Position numbers and translations under genes: made by a program. A model generated the notes under the pieces. The model saw nothing but the letters and a program-made list of their open reading frames with translations. It was not told the DNA's origin and did not search any database. Shown in pieces: positions 29,024-39,051 of a stretch of 64,000 bases of DNA. Each line of letters begins with the position of its first letter. The first letter of the stretch is position 1. The DNA is from MPNP01 sp963668325 (lineage in GTDB: Bacteria; Pseudomonadota; Alphaproteobacteria; Rhodobacterales; Rhodobacteraceae). The stretch spans positions 3,162,001-3,226,000 of the forward strand of contig OY764222.1 in NCBI GenBank assembly GCA_963668325.1, written 5' to 3'.

Positions 29024-30733
29024 TTAATGGCTTTCTCGCAATACTGGTCTGGTATCCTTGCCCAAGAGAAAGTCCATATCAGCTCCTTTATTGGCCTGCA
29101 AAACATGATCAACATATAGTTTGGCGTATCCACGTTGATATCGGGGTTCATCCGGCTTCCAACTTTTTCTTCGCTGGTTTAACTCTTCTTCGGAAACCAA
29201 CAAGTCCAGAATCCCCTTCCCTACATCCATTCGAATTCGATCGCCTGTTTTAACCAGGGAAAGTGGGCCACCTACCTGGGATTCGGGAGCTGTATGCAAG
29301 ACTACGGTACCAAATGCCGTACCCGACATTCGGGCATCAGAAATCCTGACCATATCCCTTATTCCCTTTTCAGCCAATGCTTTTGGAATAGGCATATTAC
29401 CTACCTCCGGCATTCCCGGATAGCCCTTGGGGCCACATCCCTTGAGGACGAGAATGGTATTTTCATCAACGGGCAAGGAAGGATCGTCTATAAGCTCTTT
29501 CAGATGTTCTATGTTTTCAAAGACAAAGGCCGGTGCTTCATGAACCAATAACTCTGGTGTCGCAGCTGAAGGCTTGATTATTGCACCATCAGGGGCAAGT
29601 GATCCCCTGAGTACCTTTATTCCGGCACTATCCTTGAGAGGTTTGCTGAAGGGGAAAATGACATCCCTGTTATAGCATTCAGCACCATCGGCATAATGTT
29701 TTATATCTTTGTTGAGAACCGTATTTGCGGGGCGTAAAAAGGCATTAAGTTCGGCTAGTACTGCTGGTAGCCCGCCAGCATAGCAAAAATCCTCCATCAA
29801 ATATTTTCCAGATGGCATACAATTGACCAGGAGAGGAATCTCTGATCCCAACTCAAAATCCTCGAGCTGTAATTCGATACCCATGCGGCCTGCTATCGCC
29901 AGCAAATGGACTACAGCGTTGGTCGAACCGCCAATTGCCGCATTCGTGATAATGGCATTCTCAAAACTTTCTCTGGTAAGTATTTTTGAAAGTTTTAGGT
30001 CCTGTTTGACCATATCAACAATTGTTTTACCTGAAATGTGAGCCAGCGCCGTCCTTCTGGCATCAACCGCTGGAAGAGCTGCATTGGTTGGCAAACTTAG
30101 GCCCAAGGCCTCCATTAGACTTGCCATGGTTGAAGCAGTTCCCATAGTCATACACACACCGGCCGAACGACTATTGCCTGCTTCGGCAGCAATAAAATCA
30201 TTCAGGGTCATCTTGCCAGCTCTGACATCCTCTGAAAATTTCCAGACATGAGTTCCAGACCCGATGTCTTTTCCCCTGAATTTGCCGTTTAACATTGGAC
30301 CGGCGGAAACAACTATTGTTGGCAAATCGACCGAAGCGGCCCCCATAACCTGGCCTGGTGTGGTTTTATCACAGCCACCAAGAAGCACAACACCATCCAT
30401 GCCATAGCCCCGGATACACTCCTCCACATCCATTGAAAGGAGGTTTCTGAAAAGCATTGCTGTTGGTCGGATTTGAGTTTCGCCCAGGGAAGTTACAGGA
30501 AACTCAACAGGAAAGCCGCCGGATTCCCAAACGCCCCTTTTCACAGCTTCGGCCAGAATTCTTAATCCAGAATTACAGGGGGTGAGTTCAGACCATGTAT
30601 TACAAATTCCAATAATTGGCCTTCCATCAAAGACATGGGCCGGGAATCCTTGATTTTTCATCCAGCTCCGATGGACAAACCCATCCTTATCCTGTTTACC
30701 ATACCATTCCTGGCTTCGAAGTTTTTTGGTCAT
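29024..30733 (-). CDS. IlvD/Edd-family sugar-acid dehydratase
   Basis: A 569-aa Fe-S dehydratase. Cysteines that would bind the cluster appear in CNTWSELTPCNSG, LLGGCDKTTPG and SAGVCMTMGTAST, as in the family. The GSGTHVWKFSEDVRAGKM and EAGNSRSAG blocks resemble L-arabinonate-type pentonate dehydratases more than isoleucine-valine IlvD. With the KDG-type kinase and sugar ABC transporter nearby, a role in non-phosphorylated sugar-acid catabolism is likely. A ribosome site GGGAGA precedes the ATG. Confidence 0.83.
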   Translation of the reverse strand: MTKKLRSQEWYGKQDKDGFVHRSWMKNQGFPAHVFDGRPIIGICNTWSELTPCNSGLRILAEAVKRGVWESGGFPVEFPVTSLGETQIRPTAMLFRNLLSMDVEECIRGYGMDGVVLLGGCDKTTPGQVMGAASVDLPTIVVSAGPMLNGKFRGKDIGSGTHVWKFSEDVRAGKMTLNDFIAAEAGNSRSAGVCMTMGTASTMASLMEALGLSLPTNAALPAVDARRTALAHISGKTIVDMVKQDLKLSKILTRESFENAIITNAAIGGSTNAVVHLLAIAGRMGIELQLEDFELGSEIPLLVNCMPSGKYLMEDFCYAGGLPAVLAELNAFLRPANTVLNKDIKHYADGAECYNRDVIFPFSKPLKDSAGIKVLRGSLAPDGAIIKPSAATPELLVHEAPAFVFENIEHLKELIDDPSLPVDENTILVLKGCGPKGYPGMPEVGNMPIPKALAEKGIRDMVRISDARMSGTAFGTVVLHTAPESQVGGPLSLVKTGDRIRMDVGKGILDLLVSEEELNQRRKSWKPDEPRYQRGYAKLYVDHVLQANKGADMDFLLGKDTRPVLRESH

Positions 30734-30847
30734 GTATATCTCCCTTGCGGTTAAACGAACCTACATTCCTCTTCGGAATTAACTTTAACGCTTTTCTTTC
30801 CCAACTATGAATTCAAGGTAATTTTCTTTTTGGGCTTGGCAAGTAAT

Positions 30848-32554
30848 ATGGGAAAGATGAAAACATTAATACTCATTTCAGGTATAATTTTTGGAATCAG
30901 CATATTCGCAGGTGTACATGCTGAAAGAGGGTCTTCAGGGCATCTAAAGATTCTGTTTTGGCAAGCACCTTCACTCATGAATCCATATCTTTCTGGTGGA
31001 TTGAAAGAAATCGAAGCATCATCTTTGGTTCTTGAGCCCTTGGCACGTTTTGATCAGGATGGGAACTTGATTCCCTGGCTGGCAAAATCAATACCAACGG
31101 TTGGTAATGGGGGTGTATCACCTGACCTTACGTCAATCACCTGGATTCTACGGGATGATCTATTGTGGTCAGATGGTACTCCCGTTACAGCAGAAGATAT
31201 CCTTTTCACTTACGAGTATTGTACTCATCCTGAAAGTGGGTGTACTAGAGAAGCAGGTTTTGAGAATATTGTTACCATCAAGGCCGTAGACAAATTGACT
31301 ATAATCATTACTTTCAACGGACCCAAGCCCTTTCCATATGTGGCCTTTGTTGGATCTACCCATCCGATATTGCCAAAGAAACAATTTTTTGAATGTTTGG
31401 GAGAAAATGCCCTTGGTTGTAGTAAACAGAACTTTTCTCCCATTGGGACGGGGCCGTTTATTGTAACTGAATTTCGTCCCAACGACGTTATGTTGCTTGA
31501 GGCCAATGAAAACTACCGACAACCTAACAAGCCTGGATTTGTCAAGGTGACATTCAAGGGCGGTGGCGATGCAATGGCTGCAGGTCGTGCAGTTCTTGAG
31601 ACAGGCGAATTTGACTATGCTTGGAACCTGCAACTTCCTCCAACCATTCTATCTCAACTGGAAGCTCCAGGAAAAGGTAAGATTGTCTCATCTTTTGGAT
31701 CATCCGTTGAAGGAATTATCGTCAATTTGACAAATCCTGACCCGACCCTTGGCGAGGAAAGGTCTACCCGTGCTTATCCTCACCCTTTTCTAAGTGACAT
31801 CACTGTTCGTAAAGCCTTATCCCTGGCAATTGATCGAAACATCTTGAATGAAATTGGTTATGGTTTTACCGGGCAACCGACCTGTAATATTCTTGCCGCA
31901 CCATCATACTATGCCTCAACCAATAATGATTCCTGCTTGGTTCAAGATTTGGCTGAAGCAAATAAATTACTTGATAACGCTGGTTGGTTAAAGGGTACTG
32001 ATGGTGTCAGAACCAAGGATGACATAAGACTATCAGTCCTTTTTCAAACTTCGACAAACTCAGTTCGGCAGAATTTTCAAGCTCTTATCAAGCAATGGTG
32101 GTCAGAAATCGGTGTGGAAACCGAACTTAGGAATATTGATGCCTCGGTCTTTTTTGGTGGCGACCCTGATAATCCCGACACCTACCTGAAATTTTATGCT
32201 GACCTCCAAATGTATACCAGATCCTCCGAAGGGACAGATCCGGAGTCAACTCTGGTTACATGGAAATGCGGGCAGGAACCTTCCCCTCAATCTCAATGGT
32301 TGGGTATCAACATACCACGATTTTGTGATCCCGCTTATGATGCCCTTGTTGATGAATTGGAAGGCACTGGGCAATTCAACCGAAGAATTGAATTGGCCAA
32401 GGCAATGAATGACAAATTGATCCAGGAATACATACTTATTCCATTGGTCCACCGAGGCAATGTTTCAGCCCACGCCAACACCTTGGAAGGTGTAAAACTG
32501 AATCCTTGGGATGCTGAGCTATGGAATATCGCTGACTGGACCAGAATTCAATGA
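30848..32554 (+). CDS. Peptide/solute-binding protein, ABC family 5
   Basis: About 568 aa with a signal peptide (MKTLILISGIIFGISIFAG, cleavage near VHA-ERG) and the family 5 (DppA/OppA-like) core: ASSLVLEPLARFD, WILRDDLLWSDGTPVTAEDILFTYE written in part, and SPIGTGPFIVTEF. Starts at 30848 or 30857 are both possible; an upstream TTG is unlikely. No permease or ATPase gene of this type adjoins it, so it must work with distant partners or be an orphan. It is divergent from the dehydratase gene. Confidence 0.83.
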   Translation: MGKMKTLILISGIIFGISIFAGVHAERGSSGHLKILFWQAPSLMNPYLSGGLKEIEASSLVLEPLARFDQDGNLIPWLAKSIPTVGNGGVSPDLTSITWILRDDLLWSDGTPVTAEDILFTYEYCTHPESGCTREAGFENIVTIKAVDKLTIIITFNGPKPFPYVAFVGSTHPILPKKQFFECLGENALGCSKQNFSPIGTGPFIVTEFRPNDVMLLEANENYRQPNKPGFVKVTFKGGGDAMAAGRAVLETGEFDYAWNLQLPPTILSQLEAPGKGKIVSSFGSSVEGIIVNLTNPDPTLGEERSTRAYPHPFLSDITVRKALSLAIDRNILNEIGYGFTGQPTCNILAAPSYYASTNNDSCLVQDLAEANKLLDNAGWLKGTDGVRTKDDIRLSVLFQTSTNSVRQNFQALIKQWWSEIGVETELRNIDASVFFGGDPDNPDTYLKFYADLQMYTRSSEGTDPESTLVTWKCGQEPSPQSQWLGINIPRFCDPAYDALVDELEGTGQFNRRIELAKAMNDKLIQEYILIPLVHRGNVSAHANTLEGVKLNPWDAELWNIADWTRIQ

Positions 32555-32623
32555 TGGTGCATTCTGCCCAAATTAGAGCCTTCGAGCAGTGCCCAATCAG
32601 TTTATTCTGGTATGCTTGGGCAG

Positions 32624-33496
32624 TTAACTCAATGCCCCAAATTTAGTGGTTGATTTTGCGGCCGCGATATTGGCCACTTCTGCGGCCGTTTTAAAACAAT
32701 TGGTTTTAATCCATGTTGCAAGAAAAGCACCATTAAAGCAATCACCAGCACCAGTTGCATCAACCGACTCAACTTCTTGACCCGGAAGCAATGTGGGGTT
32801 TCCATCTTCTGACAAATAGACCCCGTTCTTGCCGAGTGTTAAGACTACTGTTTTGGGGCCCAACTTATGATAGTATTCACAAATATGGCTTGGGGTTGTC
32901 AAACCAGTCAGTTGTTGGGCATCTTCCAAACTTGGCAGGGCAATGCTGCAATATTTGAATGTATCATGAATTGCCTCCCTCGCTTGATCAATAGGCCAAA
33001 GGGTTGTTCTCAGATTGGGGTCAAAGGCTACCGTAGTAGAACATTCCTTAGCCAAGAGAATAGCATCATGCGTTGCCTTATGCATTGATTCACTAATTGC
33101 CAGATTGATCCCCGAAGCATAAAAAACCGAACTTGCACAAATAGCCTCTCTTGGCAGTGCCGATGGTTGAAATTTACTTGCGGCCGAGTTGGCCCTTCGA
33201 TAACTGAACTTATGACCTTCGGGACCATGGGTTACAAAATATACACCAGTCTCCTCCCCTGGGATTGATTCTACATTTGAATAATCAACACTCTCTGATT
33301 GCCATTTCTTGATGATTTCAGCGCCAAAAATATCTTTTCCCAACCGGCTGATAAAAGCAGTTTTGGCACCATGTTGGGCTGCTGAAATTGCTACATTGGA
33401 GACATCTCCGCCTATACCGATACGGTACATGCCTGCAGATTGTTGATTAAATTCTACCATGGGTTCACCAAGACAAATTAAATCAAAGCTATTCAT
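32624..33496 (-). CDS. kdgK: PfkB-family sugar kinase, probable 2-keto-3-deoxygluconate kinase
   Basis: A 290-aa ribokinase-family kinase. It has the N-terminal GGDVSNVAISAAQHGAKT substrate-binding region and the ATP/anion-hole motif DATGAGDCFNGAF with the catalytic Asp. The overall pattern (FDLICLGEPMVEF, YRRANSAAS) resembles KDG kinases. Together with the sugar-acid dehydratase at 29024 it fits a pathway from aldonate to 2-keto-3-deoxy acid to its 6-phosphate. The exact substrate is inferred. Confidence 0.78.
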   Translation of the reverse strand: MNSFDLICLGEPMVEFNQQSAGMYRIGIGGDVSNVAISAAQHGAKTAFISRLGKDIFGAEIIKKWQSESVDYSNVESIPGEETGVYFVTHGPEGHKFSYRRANSAASKFQPSALPREAICASSVFYASGINLAISESMHKATHDAILLAKECSTTVAFDPNLRTTLWPIDQAREAIHDTFKYCSIALPSLEDAQQLTGLTTPSHICEYYHKLGPKTVVLTLGKNGVYLSEDGNPTLLPGQEVESVDATGAGDCFNGAFLATWIKTNCFKTAAEVANIAAAKSTTKFGALS

Positions 33497-33763
33497 AACT
33501 CCTTTTCTCCTGAGTGTTCGGTTAATTGAACAAGTATCGGCAATAATGGAATGAACTTTACAACTTATGTAGGTAATTAATGCAAGAAGGGAAACAGCCC
33601 ATTGCTAACTTCCAGCCCATGGTACGCTGACCTCTAATAATTCCAGGGAAGTTAGTACCAAGATGGAATAATATTCAAGTGGAGGGACTGTATACTTTCG
33701 TTCCTGTTATTGAAACCCTCCTTGAATCTCCCCTTGAACAGGCTGGTTCAAGCCAGAACGGTT

Positions 33764-34825
33764 TCAATAAATTCGAGCCTCAGTTGATTTGTCAAACAGA
33801 TAAATTGCTTGATCTTCAAAGACAAGATTTACCGGCGTTTGGGGTGCAGTTGTACCTTCCCCCTTTGTCTCTACAACAATTCTTTCATTGGTAGGTGTCT
33901 GGAGGTAGTCATAGGTTACCCCACCCAATTTTTCAGACAATTCAGTAACAATTTCGGAATCACCCGTATTTATGGAAAGGTCTTGTGGGCGCAAGCCAAT
34001 AATTACTGATGTGCCTTCCTTCGGTAGGGTTGACTGTGTTTTATAAACCTGATTGCCCAGAGCACTTATTTGAACTCCCCCATCTTTAACCGATCCAGCC
34101 AGGAAATTCATGCTGGGAGAGCCAATAAATCCGGCCACAAACTTGTTTGAGGGATTATTGTATAGCTCCATTGGTGCACCGACCTGTTCAACGATTCCAT
34201 CTCTCAGGACTACTATTTTATCCGCCAATGTCATGGCTTCAACCTGGTCGTGTGTGACATAGATCATTGTGACATCCATCTCCTGATGGAGACGGGCAAT
34301 TTCAACCCGCATTTCAACCCGCAGTTCAGCATCCAGATTTGACAAGGGCTCGTCAAAAAGGAATACTTCAGGTCCTCTTACAATTGCACGCCCAATGGCA
34401 ACCCTTTGCCTTTGGCCACCAGAAAGTGCCTTGGGTTTCCGGTGGAGGTATTCTGATAACTTCAGAATATCGGCGGCTTCCTGGACTTTTTTATCAATCT
34501 CAGCTTTAGGAACCTTGTTCATTTTTAGACCAAAGCCAAGGTTTTGCTCTACGGTCATGTGGGGATAAAGGGCATAGGTCTGAAAAACCATGGCTATCCC
34601 ACGGTCAGCAGCATCTGCATTGGTAACATCCCTTTGTCCGATATGGACGTTGCCTTTAGTTGTTTCCTCCAAACCAGCGATCATTCTCAGGAGGGTTGAT
34701 TTACCACATCCCGAGGGTCCGACAAACACACAGAATTCACCATCGCTAATATCCAAGTCTATGCCGTGGATGACTTCGACATCACCATAGTTCTTGTAAA
34801 CTGACTCTAATTTAACTCCTGACAT
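33764..34825 (-). CDS. Sugar ABC transporter ATPase (UgpC/MalK type)
   Basis: 353 aa with Walker A (GPSGCGKSTLLRMIAG), Q-loop (MVFQTYALYPHM), signature (LSGGQRQRVAIGRA), Walker B (VFLFDEPLSNLDAE) and switch His (YVTHD), followed by a C-terminal TOBE-type domain. ATG at 34825 is preferred over TTG at 34828. It is complete, unlike the aglK homologue at 11.5-14.5 kb. It is divergent from the receptor and permease genes at 35-38 kb and probably powers them. Confidence 0.88.
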   Translation of the reverse strand: MSGVKLESVYKNYGDVEVIHGIDLDISDGEFCVFVGPSGCGKSTLLRMIAGLEETTKGNVHIGQRDVTNADAADRGIAMVFQTYALYPHMTVEQNLGFGLKMNKVPKAEIDKKVQEAADILKLSEYLHRKPKALSGGQRQRVAIGRAIVRGPEVFLFDEPLSNLDAELRVEMRVEIARLHQEMDVTMIYVTHDQVEAMTLADKIVVLRDGIVEQVGAPMELYNNPSNKFVAGFIGSPSMNFLAGSVKDGGVQISALGNQVYKTQSTLPKEGTSVIIGLRPQDLSINTGDSEIVTELSEKLGGVTYDYLQTPTNERIVVETKGEGTTAPQTPVNLVFEDQAIYLFDKSTEARIY

Positions 34826-35057
34826 CAATACCTTCCTAAAGACCTACTGCAATATCTGACTAACATCTAGGCATTAATCTCGACCAAACAACATTAATCA
34901 ATGTGTTACCAATCCATTCGCACTCCGATTGATCAAAAAAAGCCGGCAATGACAACATTAATCCCCGGTCCTCTGCCTAAAATTGCACTTCTATTTGAAT
35001 TATAATGCGGAATTAACTACTTGTTGATGATATTTTTATACTTTGTTAGGAGAAGAA

Positions 35058-36293
35058 ATGAAATCGAATATTAAGCAGTTATTGACTGCCGTCGCTGTTA
35101 TTGCCATTGGGGGATCAGTGTCCGCAAGCGAATTGGTTATCAATACAGATACTTCAGACCCAGCTCCCAAAAAAGCTTTTGAAGATCTGATTGAAGGCTT
35201 CAAGGCGGAGAACCCTGATATTGAAGTGACCTGGAATCTATTTGACCATGAGGGTTACAAAACCTCCATCCGGAACTTTTTGACAGCCGATGCACCAGAT
35301 ATTGCTAACTGGTATGCAGGTAACCGTATGTTGCCTTATGTAAATGCAGGTCTTTTTGAACCTGTCGGCGATGTTTGGGCAGCCGAGGGACTTGATGAGT
35401 CTTTGAAGTCTGCTCTGCCATCCATGACCATTGATGGTGAAATCTGGGGTGTGCCCTATACCTATTATCAATGGGGTGTTTATTACCGTAAGGATATTTT
35501 TGAGGATTTGGGAATTGAAGTCCCGACCAATTGGAAAGAATTTACGCTAGCTGGCGCAACACTGCTAGAGAATGGAATTACGCCAATTACAATTGGCACC
35601 AAATACCTTTGGACCGCGGCGGGTGTATTTGACTACATCAATTTGCGTACCAATGGCTATGATTTCCATATGGCATTGACCCGAGGTGAAATCCCCTGGA
35701 CTGATGATCGGGTACGAGCCACCATGGAGAACTGGAGAGAAATTGTCCAAGCTGGTTTCTTCCTGGAAAATCATGCCGCCTACACTTGGCAAGAAGCTCT
35801 TGCTCCAATGGTTAATGGTGATGCTGCCATGTACGTCATGGGTAATTTCTCCGTTGCACCACTACGTGAAGCAGGCTTGACGGATGACCAGTTGGGCTTC
35901 TTCCAGTTTCCGATGATTACACCGGGAATTGCGGTTGCCGAGGAAGCACCGACCGATACCGTCCATATTCCGTCCAACGCTCAGAACAAGGAAAATGCCC
36001 GGAAATTCCTGGCCTATATTGCTCGTGCTGATGTCCAAACCCAGATCAATGCCACTTTGGGCCAGCTACCGATTAATTCGGGTTCAGAAGTAGCTGATGA
36101 CAAGTTTCTGGAAGCAGGTTTTGCAATGCTTTCAGCCGCTGATGGTGGTATAGCACAGTTCTTTGACCGCGATGCTCCGGCTGAAATGGCAGCCGAAGGT
36201 ATGCAGGGTTTCCAGGAATTCATGGTTAAGCCAGACCGGCTTGATGATATCCTTGAACGATTGGAAAAAGCCCGGCAAAGGATTTACCAATAA
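35058..36293 (+). CDS. Sugar ABC transporter substrate-binding protein (family 1)
   Basis: 411 aa starting at ATG 35058, with AGGAGA just upstream. The signal peptide is MKSNIKQLLTAVAVIAIGG, with cleavage near VSA-SEL. The body has the family 1 pattern (TWNLFDHEGYKTSIRNFL; YTYYQWGVYYRKDIFEDLGI; MVNGDAAMYVMGNF). It is the first gene of a transporter operon whose ATPase is divergent. The ligand, probably an oligosaccharide or monosaccharide, is not determined. Confidence 0.85.
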   Translation: MKSNIKQLLTAVAVIAIGGSVSASELVINTDTSDPAPKKAFEDLIEGFKAENPDIEVTWNLFDHEGYKTSIRNFLTADAPDIANWYAGNRMLPYVNAGLFEPVGDVWAAEGLDESLKSALPSMTIDGEIWGVPYTYYQWGVYYRKDIFEDLGIEVPTNWKEFTLAGATLLENGITPITIGTKYLWTAAGVFDYINLRTNGYDFHMALTRGEIPWTDDRVRATMENWREIVQAGFFLENHAAYTWQEALAPMVNGDAAMYVMGNFSVAPLREAGLTDDQLGFFQFPMITPGIAVAEEAPTDTVHIPSNAQNKENARKFLAYIARADVQTQINATLGQLPINSGSEVADDKFLEAGFAMLSAADGGIAQFFDRDAPAEMAAEGMQGFQEFMVKPDRLDDILERLEKARQRIYQ

Positions 36294-36302
36294 TTAACAA
36301 CC

Positions 36303-36330
36303 GAACACTACAGCTTCGGCTGTAGTGTTC
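36303..36330 (+). promoter_or_regulatory. Strong stem-loop after the receptor gene
   Basis: A perfect 12-bp inverted repeat GAACACTACAGC with the extra-stable loop TTCG lies 9 bp after the receptor stop and 22 bp before the first permease start. There is no T-run. It probably stabilises receptor mRNA over the permease portion, like the hairpin at 7818. Confidence 0.7.
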
Positions 36331-36351
36331 ATACACCTTACAGGATCATTA

Positions 36352-37236
36352 ATGCGGCTATTTGGCCTTTCTCAGAGGACACTCGCACCTTGGCTGTTTC
36401 TAGCACCTGGGGTTTTTGTCTTTCTGATTTATGTGATCCTCCCAATCTTTCAATCAATTAATATTTCCTTCTACCAGTGGGATGGGCTGGGTGAAAAAAC
36501 CTACATTGGCTTGGGAAATTATTTTGAACTTGTTGATGACGACGCCTTTTATACATCGCTTAAAAACAATGTTATTTGGCTAGTCCTCTATTTGCTTGCC
36601 ATACCCGCCGGTTTATTCATTGCACTATTTCTAAACCAGACCGTATGGGGTATCAGGCTCTATAAATCCCTATTCTTTTTTCCTTTTGTTATTAGCCAGG
36701 TAGTTGTTGGTTTGGTCTTCAGCTGGTTTTATGATCCAACCAACGGCTTGATGAATATTATCCTGAATGGTATGGGGTTCGCTTCCATACCGGTGTTAGC
36801 TGATGAACGATATGTAACCTACGGGATTATCCTTGCTGGCCTTTGGCCGCAAACTGCATACTGTATGATATTGTACCTCACAGGTTTGAATGCGGTTGAT
36901 CCCGAACAGATTGAAGCAGGCCGGCTTGACAATGCCAAGGGATGGAAAATGCTATGGTATGTTGTGTTGCCGCAACTAAAACCAGCGACCTTCATTGCCA
37001 TAGTTGTAACTGTCATCGGTGCCTTACGGTCTTTTGACCTGGTCTCGATTATGACCAAGGGTGGACCTTGGGGTTCAAGCCGAGTACTGGGTTATTACAT
37101 GTATGAGAAAGCCTTCTCCGAGTATGGCTTTAGGATGGGATATGGGGCGGCGATAGCTGTTGTTCTGTTCCTGATCATGATTGTTTACATCAGTTTCTTT
37201 CTCTACAAGATGTATCGTGATGAGAAGGGGCATTAG
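36352..37236 (+). CDS. Sugar ABC transporter permease (MalF/UgpA type)
   Basis: 294 aa with six predicted membrane segments (first in LAPWLFLAPGVFVFLIYVIL, written in part) and the EAA loop EQIEAGRLDNAKGWKMLWYVVLPQ in part, which docks to the ATPase. ATG 36352 is chosen since the upstream TTG start would lie in the stem-loop. It directly abuts the second permease gene (stop TAG, then ATG). Confidence 0.87.
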   Translation: MRLFGLSQRTLAPWLFLAPGVFVFLIYVILPIFQSINISFYQWDGLGEKTYIGLGNYFELVDDDAFYTSLKNNVIWLVLYLLAIPAGLFIALFLNQTVWGIRLYKSLFFFPFVISQVVVGLVFSWFYDPTNGLMNIILNGMGFASIPVLADERYVTYGIILAGLWPQTAYCMILYLTGLNAVDPEQIEAGRLDNAKGWKMLWYVVLPQLKPATFIAIVVTVIGALRSFDLVSIMTKGGPWGSSRVLGYYMYEKAFSEYGFRMGYGAAIAVVLFLIMIVYISFFLYKMYRDEKGH

Positions 37237-38085
37237 ATGTTTCCGGCACCCATAGAAAGAAGAACACTTCCACTTCAGTGGATTTATAAGGTAGCACTCC
37301 CGATTGCGTTAATACTTTGGCTCTTGCCTCTCATCGCTGTATTTTTGACTTCCGTCCGGTCCGCAGGAGATATTACAGCAGGAAACTATTGGGGCTGGCC
37401 AACCTCAATCAACCTGGTGGACAACTACACCTCGATTTTTGAGAATACCCCCCTGGGCAAATACCTATTCAACAGTTTTCGAGTAACCATACCCACGGTC
37501 ATTGGTGCTGTTGCTTTGTCATGCATGACTGGATTTGCCCTGGCTGTATATCAGTTCAGGTCCAATCTGCTGGTCTTTTTTATGTTTATTGCCGGCAACT
37601 TCGTACCTTTTCAGATCCTGATGGTTCCCGTTCGTGATTTAACCTTGCAATTGGGGATTTACAATACAACCACGGGTTTGGCCATGTTTCACATTGCCTT
37701 TCAAACAGGCTTTTGTACTCTTTTTATGCGCAACTTCATCAGGGCCCTTCCCCGGGAACTGATTGAAGCAGCCAGGGTTGAAGGGGTTTCTGAAATCCGG
37801 ATATTCTGGTTTGTGGTATTACCCCTGATGAAACCAGCCATTGCTGCTTTGAGTGTCTTGATCTTTACCTTTATCTGGAACGACTATTTCTGGGCAACAG
37901 TTTTGACCCAGGGTGTGGATTCACAACCCATCACGGCTGGCCTTTATTCACTCAATGGCCAGTGGATTGCCGCCTGGCACCTCATATCTGCCGGTTCTAT
38001 TGTTGCGGCACTTCCACCCGTAGCCATGTTCTTTCTCATGCAAAAACATTTTATTGCCGGCTTGACCCTGGGCGCCGTCAAATAA
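37237..38085 (+). CDS. Sugar ABC transporter permease (MalG/UgpE type)
   Basis: 282 aa with six membrane segments and the EAA motif RELIEAARVEGVSEIRIFWF, ending GLTLGAVK, the typical C-terminus of this permease class. It begins immediately after the first permease stop and completes the transporter of this operon. Confidence 0.88.
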   Translation: MFPAPIERRTLPLQWIYKVALPIALILWLLPLIAVFLTSVRSAGDITAGNYWGWPTSINLVDNYTSIFENTPLGKYLFNSFRVTIPTVIGAVALSCMTGFALAVYQFRSNLLVFFMFIAGNFVPFQILMVPVRDLTLQLGIYNTTTGLAMFHIAFQTGFCTLFMRNFIRALPRELIEAARVEGVSEIRIFWFVVLPLMKPAIAALSVLIFTFIWNDYFWATVLTQGVDSQPITAGLYSLNGQWIAAWHLISAGSIVAALPPVAMFFLMQKHFIAGLTLGAVK

Positions 38086-38105
38086 ATACTCAACCGAGGT
38101 TCACC

Positions 38106-38543
38106 ATGAAATACTCATTGGAAATTGATATCAACAAGCCCAGAGAAGAAGTTGCTCGGTTAATGCAGGATCGAGATAATTTTAAGGAATGGCAACCTCA
38201 ATTGATTAGCACTGAATTGCTGGAAGGGAACTCTGGCGAAGAAGGAAGTCGTTATAAAATCGTGGTATCCATGGGTAAAAAAACCATGGAAATGACCGAA
38301 ACTCTGGTGATCAACGCCTTACCTGATCATTGCCAGATACAGTATGATGCTTCTGGCAACATAAATATAATGGATTTCTGGTTTAGTGAACGCACTCCTA
38401 CTTCCACAAGGTTGGTGGCCCAATCCTATTTTGAGTGTAAGGGATTGGTCATGAAATTAATGTCCTACCTGATGCCGGGTGCCTTCAAAAAACAAACCAG
38501 AAAATACATGACCGATTTCAAAACCTTTGTTGAAAGCCAATAG
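38106..38543 (+). CDS. SRPBCC (START-like) family protein
   Basis: 145 aa beginning MKYSLEIDINKPREEVARLM, a pattern for polyketide-cyclase/START-like ligand-binding folds, with FKEWQPQL and a C-terminal helix. Start chosen at ATG 38106, 20 bp after the permease stop, because only from there does homology begin. These proteins bind hydrophobic ligands; the specific role is unknown. It may be co-transcribed with the transporter. Confidence 0.75.
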   Translation: MKYSLEIDINKPREEVARLMQDRDNFKEWQPQLISTELLEGNSGEEGSRYKIVVSMGKKTMEMTETLVINALPDHCQIQYDASGNINIMDFWFSERTPTSTRLVAQSYFECKGLVMKLMSYLMPGAFKKQTRKYMTDFKTFVESQ

Positions 38544-38556
38544 ATCCTAAAAATCC

Positions 38557-39051
38557 TTGAGTAACAAACACCCAATAGACCTTAAACAACTCGAAAAGTA
38601 CTTTCAGCTTCATCATCAGGAAGATAACTTTCTGGATAATGTGCTGGAGTTTATTCCCGAAGATGAATTTGAAGTGGCAAATTCATGGTTGCTCAAGCGA
38701 TATATTGAGGAAGGAAACCAACCTCCTCCCGACAGGCAGGAAAAAATTCTTGCTCTACTACCCATGGTTACCCATTGGGAGGCAAGATTGCATCTACTGC
38801 AAATTCTTCCCAAAATACCCATTGCAAAGGCAAAAGCTGCCGAAACCAGAATTTTCTTGCTGCAATTGGTTACAGAAAAAAATAAGTTCATAAGGGCTTG
38901 GGCTTATAACGGGCTTTATCATCTCCAAGCTTGCCACCCGGTTTACAAAAAGGAAGTGATTGAACTTCTCAACAGCGTATATCTAGAAGAAGCTCCTGCC
39001 GTTAGGTCCCGGATTAGAAACATTTTAGGAAAAAACGAATGGCAAACCTGA
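38557..39051 (+). CDS. Small helical, HEAT-repeat-like protein
   Basis: 164 aa with a TTG start, rich in paired helices (WEARLHLLQILPKIP; FIRAWAYNGLYHLQACHP; APAVRSRIRNILGKN) of HEAT-like character. No catalytic motif is apparent. Its end overlaps the FAD oxidoreductase start by 13 bp, so they are probably translated together. Function unassigned. Confidence 0.65.
   Translation: MSNKHPIDLKQLEKYFQLHHQEDNFLDNVLEFIPEDEFEVANSWLLKRYIEEGNQPPPDRQEKILALLPMVTHWEARLHLLQILPKIPIAKAKAAETRIFLLQLVTEKNKFIRAWAYNGLYHLQACHPVYKKEVIELLNSVYLEEAPAVRSRIRNILGKNEWQT

Noticed and set aside
33679..33894. Plus-strand open frame of 71 codons near the end of the sugar ABC ATPase
   Set aside because: Most of it is antisense to the conserved ATPase C-terminus; no homology is recognised.
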